A DNA stretch of 64,000 nt from Sphaerochaeta associata (GCF_022869165.1 NZ_CP094929.1:2976001-3040000); one strand, 5' to 3'. Numbered from the stretch's first letter, positions 52,296 through 61,403 are shown. The notes: generated from the sequence alone by a model not told the origin. A program made the numbers and translations.

Positions 52296-52453
52296 CAGAG
52301 ATTTTTACTTGAAGTAGCATTATAAAACTACATTTAAGAGTGAACGATGAAGGAATTGTTATCACCATGTTGATAAACCAAGCAAAAAACTTCGATATAG
52401 AAACAGATTTTCGCTGAAATATGAAGGCATCTTCTGTGAATCATCAAAAGGAT

Positions 52454-53548
52454 TTACGCCCTCTTTGAAACTACATCATACTCATATTCGATTGCTTTAA
52501 TGTCCAGAACCTTGGTTTTAGTGCAGTGAAACACTGACTCCTTGAAAACTGCAAGGTTTCTCCCCTCTTCGCTCATGGTACTCGTATATTCAATTCCATC
52601 GAATCCAAGGCTTTTGATAAAGTCACTGATATACTGTGTTGGCAGATAGTCCAAGGTACTGTCATGTCTGCGAAGAGGTTTTGCAATTTCCGCTCTCATC
52701 TTACGTAGGACATCCTGATTGACTGCATACTGTACATAGTCGATATCTAATAAAGAGTTGGCAATAAATGGACTGACTACATCAATTTCAGCAAGATTGA
52801 TGACTTCGATTTGCTTGAGCAGTCTAAAAGTTCCGATTGAAACATAATCATACATACCAGCACAAATTTCATGCAGTGTCGTTTTCTCTGTATTGGAAAG
52901 GTAAAGAACTTGAACACCCTCGGGATTGGCCCTCCCTGCATTCACCCTATGAGCCGGAGGAGCACCCATTTCACTCTTCTTGAATCCTTTTAAATTGGGA
53001 CAGATTCGCGCCCGATAGAAAACCTCAGCAGGTACATACGTTTTTCTCACACATCGAACGAACGCCTTCAGGACTTCCCTATTCACAAAATTTGTGTGAA
53101 ATCTGTTGTTCCTCTTAATATCATCAACAAACTTCTGCCATGAGTAGGTTTTTAGGATAGCGTTATGCTCCAGATATTGAGGATTGCAATACTCCGCTAT
53201 CCCTACTTGTGATTCAAAAAGCTCAGGCTGGGCTAAATACTTGTCATTGCATATCGCAATCATAAGTTTCTGAATAGCTTCGGGATTACTTGAAAAGAGT
53301 GTCCAATCTCGAAACAGGCATTCACACAATAAGGCTTTACGCTCATCAGGGTACTCTGAAGGCAAATCTTCAACCACCGAATAGATGTCCAGAAATCCTT
53401 CGAATAGTTCTGTAAGAATTGTATTTGATGATATCTCATAGACAGCAGTATGCTCATGTCCACAAAAATCACAGGTCCCAATAGCTTTGGTTGCTTCAAC
53501 AACTGCAATGATTTCAGAATCCTTAAAACAATGAACACAACATTTCAT
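52454..53548 (-). CDS. RES-domain NAD+ phosphorylase with N-terminal zinc ribbon and HEPN-like domain
   Basis: A 364-residue protein. The N-terminus has two zinc-knuckle pairs (Cys4/Cys7 in CCVHC, Cys26/Cys29 in CDFCGHEH), then a helical HEPN/RES N-terminal type domain (about 45-165), then a RES domain with its three signature positions: Arg180 (VFYRARI), Glu228 (TTLHEICAG) and Ser324 (GIEYTSTMS), with GRANPEGVQVLYLSNTEKTTLHE (read in parts) between. RES proteins of toxin-antitoxin systems degrade NAD+. Its ATG overlaps the sce7725 stop by four bases. No Xre-type antitoxin is adjacent; instead it is joined to sce7725/sce7726, so NAD+ depletion may be the effector output of this trio. Confidence 0.82.
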   Translation of the reverse strand: MKCCVHCFKDSEIIAVVEATKAIGTCDFCGHEHTAVYEISSNTILTELFEGFLDIYSVVEDLPSEYPDERKALLCECLFRDWTLFSSNPEAIQKLMIAICNDKYLAQPELFESQVGIAEYCNPQYLEHNAILKTYSWQKFVDDIKRNNRFHTNFVNREVLKAFVRCVRKTYVPAEVFYRARICPNLKGFKKSEMGAPPAHRVNAGRANPEGVQVLYLSNTEKTTLHEICAGMYDYVSIGTFRLLKQIEVINLAEIDVVSPFIANSLLDIDYVQYAVNQDVLRKMRAEIAKPLRRHDSTLDYLPTQYISDFIKSLGFDGIEYTSTMSEEGRNLAVFKESVFHCTKTKVLDIKAIEYEYDVVSKRA

Positions 53549-54504
53549 ACAAATAAACCCCCATCAAGCAATTTCTCCATCAATTCGAGATGATGCATAA
53601 TGGTGAGCTTCTTTAAACTTCCAAGCCCGGGATACGTTTGAGCCTGATAATGATCCAACAATATCTTCAACCCCAATGTTAGAGGCACAACTCTCTCGTT
53701 TTCATACCATTCAACCATTTTCTTCAAGGCTTGATAGAATTTCTGGGCAGGATTGTTGATGTCTTGGTTGGAATCAGAAACAAAGTGCCTGACCCTCAGG
53801 CTTTTATCGATAGCTGGATACACAATATGGATTGCCACAGCGTAGGGAGCAAAACCAGCCGCATTGTATGAATCACCGATTATTGAGTAGTCTGCGAATC
53901 CAACATACCCTTCACTCCTATAATACAGATGAGCATCAGAAAAGAATTCGTCTTCTTTCTGAGAGTAATCGGCATTACGCTCCTGCCGTTGAAAGGAGTC
54001 TGTCAGCAAGACTTTATTCGTTGTAATATTGCGCCTGAATACGCCTTCATCTGGAATTACTGTAAAGCGGGGCGCATCCGGGGCAAACAAGCTCTGATAC
54101 GGTTTGAGCATGTCCCGATCGTTAAGCACGACTACCAAATCTTGCTTCTCAATGCCTGACTCAGTTACAGCAGAGAGAACTCCAGGCAAATCGTTATTCA
54201 TGATCAGGGCTTGCAGCATAAAAGGTTGCAACATCTCTGCAGCAAAGTCCTGTTTTCTTGAAACATTCCCGGTCGCTCCATCGAAAGCTCCAAACTCTTC
54301 CGAAAAGGAACCCACTTCAGGGTTACGAATTATTGCAAGCGGATGCTTCCTTGCATTGAACTGAGTGATTGTGGATACCAAGGTTGAGGAAAGACTGACC
54401 GGTTCGATTATCGGGACAATGTGGTCATGCAATAGGTTCTTCTCTACCAAATCACGCAGTGCAAGCAAATCAAATTGTCGCCCTCGAATATAAGGAAAAT
54501 ACAT
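53545..54504 (-). CDS. sce7725-family protein
   Basis: A 319-residue protein beginning MYFPYIRGRQFDLLALRDLVE, the hallmark start of the sce7725 family. A barrel-like pattern of strands (VPIIEPV; LAIIRNPEVG; LVVVLND; FTVIPDEG; VGFADYSIIGDSY) resembles the phage beta-protein fold. Its function is unknown. GGAGG lies seven bases before the ATG. The sce7726 gene ends four bases upstream and the RES gene overlaps its stop, forming a tightly coupled trio. sce7725 and sce7726 proteins are commonly encoded together, which fits a two-component defence or sensing module. Confidence 0.82.
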   Translation of the reverse strand: MYFPYIRGRQFDLLALRDLVEKNLLHDHIVPIIEPVSLSSTLVSTITQFNARKHPLAIIRNPEVGSFSEEFGAFDGATGNVSRKQDFAAEMLQPFMLQALIMNNDLPGVLSAVTESGIEKQDLVVVLNDRDMLKPYQSLFAPDAPRFTVIPDEGVFRRNITTNKVLLTDSFQRQERNADYSQKEDEFFSDAHLYYRSEGYVGFADYSIIGDSYNAAGFAPYAVAIHIVYPAIDKSLRVRHFVSDSNQDINNPAQKFYQALKKMVEWYENERVVPLTLGLKILLDHYQAQTYPGLGSLKKLTIMHHLELMEKLLDGGLFV

Positions 54505-54508
54505 GCGA

Positions 54509-55363
54509 TCACCTCCGATATTGCTGATTCAGAAAGGATTGCAGGGATGCAGCATCCAGAGCTGTTCCCGTATTGAAATAGGCAAGAGAACGCAAGGAAT
54601 ACGGAACTGCTTGTATCTGTTCCTGTTCTATGGATACACGATTTTTCAGCGTTTTCAGTACCACTCGATAGGCTTGATCCAGAGGAATCTTGGAAAATAA
54701 TGCTTCACATGCTTCATACCAGAAGACAGGAGTCGCTTCAGGCAGGAATCCATGATAGGAGTAAACGACATGCTCGTATTCCCGTTTTCGGAGTAGCTTG
54801 AACAAGGCTTGATGAGAAAGTTTACTTGAATCGGCAACAGGCTCTTTTTTCTGCTTTGTGCTGATAGTATTACGCGCTGTCAGGACATAGATGCCGACCG
54901 GGCTGTTTGAGAACATGGTGTTCAACCTCGAAAAGGAAGACTCGGGGGCCACCACACAAACATGGTCGAACGCATGGTAATAGGCTTCTATCTGACTTTC
55001 CAACCGATCAAACGAATCCAGGTCAGACTTGATCTCATACACCACCGCTTTTCCATTGATGAGGATGAAATCTGCAACAGCCTTTCCAACGGTAACCTGG
55101 CTTAATGCCGTTGTCGTGCGTACGCTATGTTTTCCAAGCAGCAAGGTATTGAGCAATGTGTTCTGGTAGAAATACTCATTACGGTAGCACTTGGACATCT
55201 GACTATAGAGCTTGTGAATAATCTCACCATTGCTCAATAGATGGGGATGCTGAAAATCAGCTTCAGCCAGTGCTTGATACACTGCATGGCCCTTCTTGGA
55301 CATTAATGCTTCAAACACTTTCTGTGTAAAGAGTTTATTGTAAAGGCCGTCATGCTTACTCAT
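54509..55363 (-). CDS. sce7726-family protein with PD-(D/E)XK nuclease motif
   Basis: A 284-residue protein. The nuclease-like motif is clear: Asp98 in GKAVADFILING, then Glu110-x-Lys112 in AVVYEIKSDLDSFDRLESQI. This is the arrangement of restriction-endonuclease-fold enzymes. A helical C-terminal region follows. The start is placed at ATG 55363 (MSKHDGLYNK), with AGAGGAA upstream; an ATG at 55405 in the same frame is possible. It is first of the trio with sce7725 and the RES protein. The 231 bases to the HNH gene upstream show no certain promoter. A DNA- or RNA-cleaving or sensing role is inferred. Confidence 0.82.
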   Translation of the reverse strand: MSKHDGLYNKLFTQKVFEALMSKKGHAVYQALAEADFQHPHLLSNGEIIHKLYSQMSKCYRNEYFYQNTLLNTLLLGKHSVRTTTALSQVTVGKAVADFILINGKAVVYEIKSDLDSFDRLESQIEAYYHAFDHVCVVAPESSFSRLNTMFSNSPVGIYVLTARNTISTKQKKEPVADSSKLSHQALFKLLRKREYEHVVYSYHGFLPEATPVFWYEACEALFSKIPLDQAYRVVLKTLKNRVSIEQEQIQAVPYSLRSLAYFNTGTALDAASLQSFLNQQYRR

Positions 55364-55594
55364 CCCTATCTGTTCCTCTTCACTGCCTGCCTCATCTTCG
55401 CACATCTGCTATACAGATGCAACGATTCTGAAGTCTTGCTTCAAATGGCATCTGTAAGGCTAAGGTTAATCGGATTCTATTTTGCTTGCATGGTATCATT
55501 GTCTACAGGAACTTGGCATGAGCAAATCGGATTTGGCCTCTTGAGAGAAATTTCGAAATGCCAATTGAAATCAATCAAGGCTATCAAAGATAAC

Positions 55595-56503
55595 TTACCT
55601 ATATACATGCTCTGCATGCCACATAAGGTACTCTTTTAATGGTCTCTCCTCTGGATTATTCGGCAGATTTGGAAGTTCCTGCCCATGGTAGGCATAATAA
55701 ATCTTTCCGTTACCGTAGTCCTGTTTCAGACGGGAACTGACTTCCACATGGTAGGAGGGAGTGACTGTCAGGTATCCTTTGTCATAGAGCGTGTGGATAT
55801 CCGTTCGGAGCAGCAAGCCATTCTGTACAGAGTAACTACCCTCTTCACTGAAGGGAACGATGTGGGCGGCATCGAGTACGGGAAGCGTCTTCTCCCCGCT
55901 GATGGCGCACCTTCTATGGTAGGCCTCGGTAACCATGACTCGGAAGGTCCCTTGCCCGATGCGGTATTTTGCCAGAGTCAAGCCCTCTCTGGCTCCTTCT
56001 TCCTTACCTACTGATTCTCTCTCATAAGGCTTTCTGATTCTCTCAAACACAGCATCCAGCAAAGAGTTTCCAATTGGGCTATCCGAATCATACGTTTTAC
56101 CTTGCACGATGCTCTTGCCCCAATCAGATGGCGCCGGTATCCAATCAGATTCGGGAAAGAAGAAGGGAGAACCGAGAATGATGCACCCAATCTGAGGATT
56201 TGAATCGGTGGTCTTTCGATATTTAGCGATACGATTCTCCAGCTCCTCGAAGCTCCGCGTACCATTCTTCTGTCCAAAAGCTTCCCAGGCAAGAAAGCTT
56301 GGAAGAATATGGAACCGCACGAAGTAAGCGCCACCGACAATGTAATTCAGCGGGGCATGGAGCTTGAACAAGAAGAGCTCCCCTGGTTCAAGCGCCTTGA
56401 AATTGGTACTGCCACCTGGTTTCCAGAAGTTCACTTCGTCATAGGCTTGGGAAGACAACCTCTGATACCACTCATAGTCGGTCACCCCGACAAATGCTTT
56501 CAT
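55595..56503 (-). CDS. HNH restriction-type endonuclease
   Basis: A 302-residue protein. The C-terminal third is an HNH_2 nuclease: a zinc/structural start RRCAISGEK, then His214 (DAAHIVPFSE), Asn228 (VQNGLLLRTDIHTLYD) and His237. The N-terminal part (ELFLFKLHAPLNYIVGGAYFVRF) is a PUA/EVE-like beta domain of the kind that reads modified bases in restriction enzymes. GGAGG precedes the ATG, which overlaps the stop of the helicase gene by four bases. It is the third gene of the MazG-helicase-HNH operon. A restriction-like role in defence is inferred. Confidence 0.82.
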   Translation of the reverse strand: MKAFVGVTDYEWYQRLSSQAYDEVNFWKPGGSTNFKALEPGELFLFKLHAPLNYIVGGAYFVRFHILPSFLAWEAFGQKNGTRSFEELENRIAKYRKTTDSNPQIGCIILGSPFFFPESDWIPAPSDWGKSIVQGKTYDSDSPIGNSLLDAVFERIRKPYERESVGKEEGAREGLTLAKYRIGQGTFRVMVTEAYHRRCAISGEKTLPVLDAAHIVPFSEEGSYSVQNGLLLRTDIHTLYDKGYLTVTPSYHVEVSSRLKQDYGNGKIYYAYHGQELPNLPNNPEERPLKEYLMWHAEHVYR

Positions 56504-58455
56504 CTCGGCTCCTCCGCTGCCAGCACTCCACTCTCTTCGAAGGCATACCCATCTATTCTGGTCCTGAGAAACAGAGCCAAAGCCTTATCGGTGCAATACA
56601 CATAGCAACCCTTCATGCCACGACTCATCAGAGTCCTGTAGGTATTACGGATTATGATGTCCACATCCTTGGTTGCTTGTATGTCGCCTTTTCTTACTTT
56701 GCCAATCAAGCCATGCAGGGACTTGTCACTCTTTGCACGCTTGGAGAAATCGGTAATGACGCGCCCTTTTTCAAAACGCAGGTCGTTGCCGATGATTACG
56801 CCGACATAGGAAAATTCCAGACCTTGAGTGGTGTGGATACACCCAACTTGGTCGATGGAACTCTTGGAAATTGCAAAGGTCGGATCGCTGCTAAGGTTCC
56901 AACGCATGGCAAAGTCACCAAGTATAATGTCATTCTCGGTATTCGAACCATTTTTGCTGACCCACTCCCAGCAGTAGCCGGCAACCAGGCGGGCTTTGTT
57001 GTCAATACAGTTCTTCTCCTCAATGAGCCTTCTGAGCTCGATGGGGTCATCGAGTACTTTAAAATCGTACTTGATTCCTTCCAGTGTTGGATTAGCCGTC
57101 TCCTTCTGGATTCCCAATACACCATCCAACCAAGACAGGTACCCATCCGATCCGTTGCAGCGGAATTGGGAGACAAGCTCCCCTTCCTGCACCTGTGCTC
57201 CATACTGCTTTGCCCAGTAAAGGATTTGCTCCCTGTCTCCGTAATCCTGGGCAGTGACCCGCTGATCCTCGTCTAGGAAGAAGACACTGCAGGCGGCAGC
57301 GTTCATGATTTCTTTAATCTGGTCTTCACCTGTGATCTTCGGCCCAAGCTGGGTTCTCTTGTTCAGTCGATGTGCCTCATCAACAATGAGCGTCCCGAAG
57401 TCATTGGAGTCTGAATCAATGAAACCAGATGAACTCCTGAACAAACTGGATATATTCTTGGTCTTGAACGAACCTTCTTTCAGCCGTCTTTCAAACACGT
57501 TGCGCGGAGCACTGTTTTTCGTAACGTATGAGCAGACTTGGCCTTCATTGCTCAATTGGACCAGGAGGTTGATTGCAACGACAGTCTTACCGGTTCCAGG
57601 CCCTCCTTTGACCAGAAAGACGCGTTTCTTACCATCAGAGAAGGACTTTCTTGAAAGGGAGAGTATCTGCTCATAGACGATTTTCTGCTCGTCAATGAGC
57701 ACAAACTCCCGGTTGCCCCGAAGCATTGAGGCTAGAGAGTCCTGCAGGCTCTTCGAAGGCCTGATCGTCCCGTTCTCGATGTAATATAGGGTCTGCTTGG
57801 CGTCACCCTTACGGATGTATTTCTTAATAAATGAGCAAAGCTGTTCTGCATCAGAGCGACAGAACAATGGCGACTGTTCAAGCAATCCCGAGAAATAGGG
57901 CATAAACAAAGGGTCATTCTGAGCTTTGCTGTAGTAGTTATGCAGGTAGGCGCAGCTCTGCAAAGCAATAGGAACATCTTCAACGCTGGAGTTGTAGTCG
58001 GTTATAAACGCTCGGTAGGACCATGCTTGGTAGGAGGGATGCACAGCCTTGTGCTTTCCTCCTCCAAGAAACGTCTTCACGTGCTTGATCTCAGCCTCTT
58101 CTTCGGCAAGCAGTAGTTGATCAACTGCTTCCAGAGGGGATACCTCACTCCACTGCTTAAGCTCAATAATTACAGCATTGTGGCGATTGTTTTCATCCAG
58201 ACCGCTGATAATGAAGTCGACACGCTTGGAGGTATTGGGAATGGCAAACTCGATGGCTACTCCCGAGTCCTGGGGTATCTCAGGATCGAGAAGAATATTC
58301 TGCATATGGGTCAATGAGTTGATCCACGACTGCTTTTCACTGCTTCCCACCCGTTTATGCAGCTTTGTTGCCACCAAGTCCTCAATCTTGCGATCGATGG
58401 CGTTGGTACGAACGTCGTGAAGAAATTGCTGTTTATCCCCTGCATATACAAGCAT
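56500..58455 (-). CDS. DUF2075/Schlafen-like helicase with N-terminal PD-(D/E)XK nuclease motif
   Basis: A 651-residue protein. Residues 60-105 carry a nuclease motif (Asp80 in KRVDFIISG; Glu98-x-Lys100 in AVIIELKQW). The central helicase has Walker A VKGGPGTGKT (282-291), DEAH at 359-362, LDEDQRVTAQDYG (motif III-like), and a C-terminal motor half with HTTQGLEFSYVGVIIGND and LMSRGMKGCYVY. This is the DUF2075 family related to the group 3 Schlafen helicase domain. GGAGG lies five bases before the ATG. It is 13 bases after the MazG gene and overlaps the HNH gene. A DNA/RNA translocase-nuclease in antiphage defence is inferred. Confidence 0.85.
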   Translation of the reverse strand: MLVYAGDKQQFLHDVRTNAIDRKIEDLVATKLHKRVGSSEKQSWINSLTHMQNILLDPEIPQDSGVAIEFAIPNTSKRVDFIISGLDENNRHNAVIIELKQWSEVSPLEAVDQLLLAEEEAEIKHVKTFLGGGKHKAVHPSYQAWSYRAFITDYNSSVEDVPIALQSCAYLHNYYSKAQNDPLFMPYFSGLLEQSPLFCRSDAEQLCSFIKKYIRKGDAKQTLYYIENGTIRPSKSLQDSLASMLRGNREFVLIDEQKIVYEQILSLSRKSFSDGKKRVFLVKGGPGTGKTVVAINLLVQLSNEGQVCSYVTKNSAPRNVFERRLKEGSFKTKNISSLFRSSSGFIDSDSNDFGTLIVDEAHRLNKRTQLGPKITGEDQIKEIMNAAACSVFFLDEDQRVTAQDYGDREQILYWAKQYGAQVQEGELVSQFRCNGSDGYLSWLDGVLGIQKETANPTLEGIKYDFKVLDDPIELRRLIEEKNCIDNKARLVAGYCWEWVSKNGSNTENDIILGDFAMRWNLSSDPTFAISKSSIDQVGCIHTTQGLEFSYVGVIIGNDLRFEKGRVITDFSKRAKSDKSLHGLIGKVRKGDIQATKDVDIIIRNTYRTLMSRGMKGCYVYCTDKALALFLRTRIDGYAFEESGVLAAEEPR

Positions 58456-58468
58456 TCAAGCCTCCAGG

Positions 58469-59017
58469 CTAATCGGTTTCTGAGAACTCGGTGTACTTCT
58501 TTGCATTTCCATATGCTTTATCTACGGCATACTTCTCACCGTTCTTCTTGAGCTTGTTATGTATGATGGTAGGAATATCGACACCAATTGCATCGGCAAA
58601 GAGCACGCTGTAGATAAGAATGTCAGCAAGCTCTTCCTCCATCCGAGCATGCTTGCTCTTTGCTTCTACGTCACTACCCGACCACTGAAAGCATTCAAGC
58701 AACTCAGCAGCCTCAAGGCTCAAGGAAATCGAGAGATCCTTAGGGGTGTGGAACTGTTTCCAGTTGCGCTCGTCCCGAAAAGCAAGGATGTCAGAAACAG
58801 GGAGAGTACAAGTTGAAAACATAGGACCGACTCCATCAACAAGATACTGCTTGTTCACACCAAAGACAGAAGAGAGGGTCTTAATCAGGGATGAGGGAGG
58901 ATCTAGAACACTAAGAAGGTATTCTTCCTCAGTAATACCTAGCTTCTCAGCAATCTCGGCAGAAGAGAGTCCAAGGTGTTTCTGAAGAGTGAGTATAGGG
59001 TTGTAGTTGGTTGGCAT
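58469..59017 (-). CDS. MazG-like nucleotide pyrophosphohydrolase with N-terminal HTH
   Basis: A 182-residue protein. Residues 1-60 look like an Xre/cro helix-turn-helix (LGLSSAEIAEKLGITEEEYL). The rest is an all-alpha NTP pyrophosphohydrolase with the split E-rich metal motif: SLEAAELLECFQW and then MEEELADILIYSVLFADAIG. MazG-like enzymes hydrolyse NTPs/dNTPs, possibly including modified phage nucleotides, or alter alarmone levels. The ATG at 59017 follows AAGGA by eight bases; a TTG at 59035 is less likely. It leads the operon with the helicase and HNH genes. Confidence 0.85.
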   Translation of the reverse strand: MPTNYNPILTLQKHLGLSSAEIAEKLGITEEEYLLSVLDPPSSLIKTLSSVFGVNKQYLVDGVGPMFSTCTLPVSDILAFRDERNWKQFHTPKDLSISLSLEAAELLECFQWSGSDVEAKSKHARMEEELADILIYSVLFADAIGVDIPTIIHNKLKKNGEKYAVDKAYGNAKKYTEFSETD

Positions 59018-59125
59018 GCGGGTGTCCTTTTTCAAGGTGATAGTATAGCACTTGTAAAACTGAACACAAAGCTACTTTTATGCCCTGCCGGATTATTCAT
59101 GGTAGTAAAACCCATCGAAGAAGAA

Positions 59126-60124
59126 TCAGACCAAACCCTTAACCAACATCTCCTCAATAAAGTCCTCAGTTGTAACATCATCCGTCGGCTCAAAGCTATA
59201 GATGAATTGAGTATGATAATCCAAGAATTTGCCGACGCCATCAGGAACCTCTCTCAGACATATATTGTCATCGACATGCATCCTGTTGAGATTATTCCAC
59301 ATGGTACGGGACTGGTGTTCTGGCAATATTATTTTCCCATTGCTTGACGAGAAGGAAATCACTCCTCGATCAAAAAGCTTGTCAAAGTTCGGAGTCAACA
59401 AGAGTGAGTTATGTGGATCCAGCCGCTCTTCATCTGTAGATTCACGCCATGGCTTTATATGACTTGCAATAAGCCAGCCTTTATTATCGACACCGGTGAC
59501 AGCACACTGTTCGTGCCAAAACGATAACACATTCTTTCGATAAGTTGATTGAGCTGTACGTATGGTAGAAAACTTCTCGGTTTCAGTTCGTTCAGGCAGA
59601 CTTGAAACTGCATACCCATGCTCTGTTTGGATAACCTCGTCTGCCTGATATATTTTACTTGATCGCAAGTTCATAGCTTCAAGGGATGCAGCATACTCAA
59701 CCAACTCAAAGACAATATGCGATGGCTTGCCCGGTTCCCAATTAATCTGCATCCGGGTTGGGATTGCCCGACCATAATACACATACGGAGTCTTTCGGCG
59801 CTCCTGAAGAAAGATGAACGTGTCATGGGTACCTGCAATAAGCTTTTTCTCAGTTGCCTTGAGTACGTTCTGCCCAGTCCAAAAAAGCCTGGAACCAGAC
59901 AAGTGATCAAAGTACCCGGGAGTCGAATACTTATCTTTTTCAAGAGTCACAAGCAATATTTGGGCATCAGAACCATCACTGGTAAGCACACCTTTCCTAG
60001 AAACCGCATTCGGTTTCTGATTAAGGATGCTCGCCATTTCTTCAAGCGTATAAGCATTCCCGATTTTTAGGATTGATACCAGTTTTCTTGCCAACCCATC
60101 CTGTTTTTCCGCAAGGCCATTCAT
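59126..60124 (-). CDS. DUF3427-like / HNH endonuclease
   Basis: A 332-residue protein. The N-terminal two thirds resemble DUF3427 modules of restriction-type helicases (LLVTLEKDKYSTPGYFDHLSGSRLFWTGQN; TFIFLQERRKTPYVYYGRA). Residues about 200-280 are an HNH nuclease: CAVTGVDNKGWLIASHIKPWRES, then DPHNSLLLTPNFDKLFDRG. Stand-alone fusions like this are thought to be restriction enzymes. The start is uncertain: ATG at 60124 has no clear ribosome site and an in-frame TTG lies at 60142. It is 108 bases upstream of the MazG gene on the same strand and may be part of the island's transcript. Confidence 0.8.
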   Translation of the reverse strand: MNGLAEKQDGLARKLVSILKIGNAYTLEEMASILNQKPNAVSRKGVLTSDGSDAQILLVTLEKDKYSTPGYFDHLSGSRLFWTGQNVLKATEKKLIAGTHDTFIFLQERRKTPYVYYGRAIPTRMQINWEPGKPSHIVFELVEYAASLEAMNLRSSKIYQADEVIQTEHGYAVSSLPERTETEKFSTIRTAQSTYRKNVLSFWHEQCAVTGVDNKGWLIASHIKPWRESTDEERLDPHNSLLLTPNFDKLFDRGVISFSSSNGKIILPEHQSRTMWNNLNRMHVDDNICLREVPDGVGKFLDYHTQFIYSFEPTDDVTTEDFIEEMLVKGLV

Positions 60125-60196
60125 AAAGCCAGGGTACAACAAGTCTGTCTTGAATTCCAGGTATTTTCTAATCTAAATATGCAAGAAACAACTCCC

Positions 60197-61324
60197 CTAC
60201 ACCCCCATCCCCGCCTCAAACACTGCTTTCAATCCCTCTGGAATCTCTCCTGTGAGTACATAGCCCATGTAGTTGAGGTCATGGTTATAGCCTTCGTAGA
60301 CTGAGACAGTGAGATTGTGTTTGCCCAGCTTCTTGAAGAGTTCTTGTGTTGCATAGACACCATTTACTGAGGAGTTCTGATCGAACGTGCCGTGAATGAT
60401 GTGGATGGGGATATCAAGTTGGGGAAGAATCTCCTTGTTTGCCGGCATCTGCTTGTGGGCAGCAAACCATTCGGGAGTGAGATGAATTCCATAGTCGTTC
60501 TTCAGGTATTCACGATCTCCTTCTTCAATTGCTTTATAGAGCTCATTTCGTGAAGGTTCGAGCATAATTGCAAAGTCAGCTTCATCAAGAATTCCATCCT
60601 TGTTCTGATCCATGTAGTCATAGGTAATGCCAAAGTATCCGGCAATCCCGTTCCTATCTTCAGCAAACTCCTCGGGCGATACAATGCCATCCTTGTCGTA
60701 GTCGAAATAGTTGCGATAGAACACCATGCTTGAACCACCGGTCTGCTGCCAGTCCAGGATGGTCATCATATCATCGTACATATAACCACAGAGAATCAGG
60801 CCGTCGATGTGCGTTTCTTTTGCAACAAGCGGGGCGATCAGGGTGCCTTCGCTCCAGCCCAAGAGAATAATCTTTGCATGCTTGAGTCCAGGAAGTTTTC
60901 TGAGGTACTTCACCATTTCAACCACATCTTTCACACTTGTCTGTGGGATATACTGCTTAAAGAGCTCATCATCGACATAGGTGAAGTATGGAGGCTCATC
61001 AGAAGTAGTAACTCCTCGTGTATTGTAACTGAAGAAAGCAATCCCGCGCTTCGTAAACTCTTCTCGAAATAGGTCGAAATAGGTGAATTTCCTATTCTCA
61101 TCAAGCTGACGCTTGTTGTCGTAGGTATTCGGACCCGAGCCATTGACGTAAATGACCAGTGTTTCAGCTGTATTGCCTTCAGGCATGGCAAGCATGCCTT
61201 CAATGGGGTACTCATCGAAAGAAGGAATTATCTGTATTCCCGATTCAATTGTTCTTGTTGAGAGCGAAGCACACCCACTGAGCAACAGTATGGCGCCCAA
61301 AAGACAGAGTAACAGCTTTTTCAT
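60197..61324 (-). CDS. alpha/beta-hydrolase lipoprotein with two EF-hand calcium loops
   Basis: A 375-residue lipoprotein: signal MKKLLLCLLGAILLLSGC with lipobox Cys18. The hydrolase core has VIYVNGSGPNTYDN (oxyanion region), nucleophile Ser158 in LLGWSEGTLIAP, and the C-terminal histidine region YEGYNHDLNYMG. Between the core halves are two canonical EF-hand loops, DYDKDGIVSPEE (208-219) and DQNKDGILDEAD (239-250), with all ligand positions filled. It should be membrane-anchored outside the cytoplasm and calcium-dependent or calcium-stabilised. The frame opens 16 codons earlier, but the signal peptide fixes the start. The substrate is unknown (ester or peptide). Confidence 0.82.
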   Translation of the reverse strand: MKKLLLCLLGAILLLSGCASLSTRTIESGIQIIPSFDEYPIEGMLAMPEGNTAETLVIYVNGSGPNTYDNKRQLDENRKFTYFDLFREEFTKRGIAFFSYNTRGVTTSDEPPYFTYVDDELFKQYIPQTSVKDVVEMVKYLRKLPGLKHAKIILLGWSEGTLIAPLVAKETHIDGLILCGYMYDDMMTILDWQQTGGSSMVFYRNYFDYDKDGIVSPEEFAEDRNGIAGYFGITYDYMDQNKDGILDEADFAIMLEPSRNELYKAIEEGDREYLKNDYGIHLTPEWFAAHKQMPANKEILPQLDIPIHIIHGTFDQNSSVNGVYATQELFKKLGKHNLTVSVYEGYNHDLNYMGYVLTGEIPEGLKAVFEAGMGV

Positions 61325-61403
61325 GAAAACTCCCTTGTTATTGATATCTATCTTATAGTTATAACAATACAAAGAAAGAATTTCCAGTGAAACCCACCCA
61401 TTA

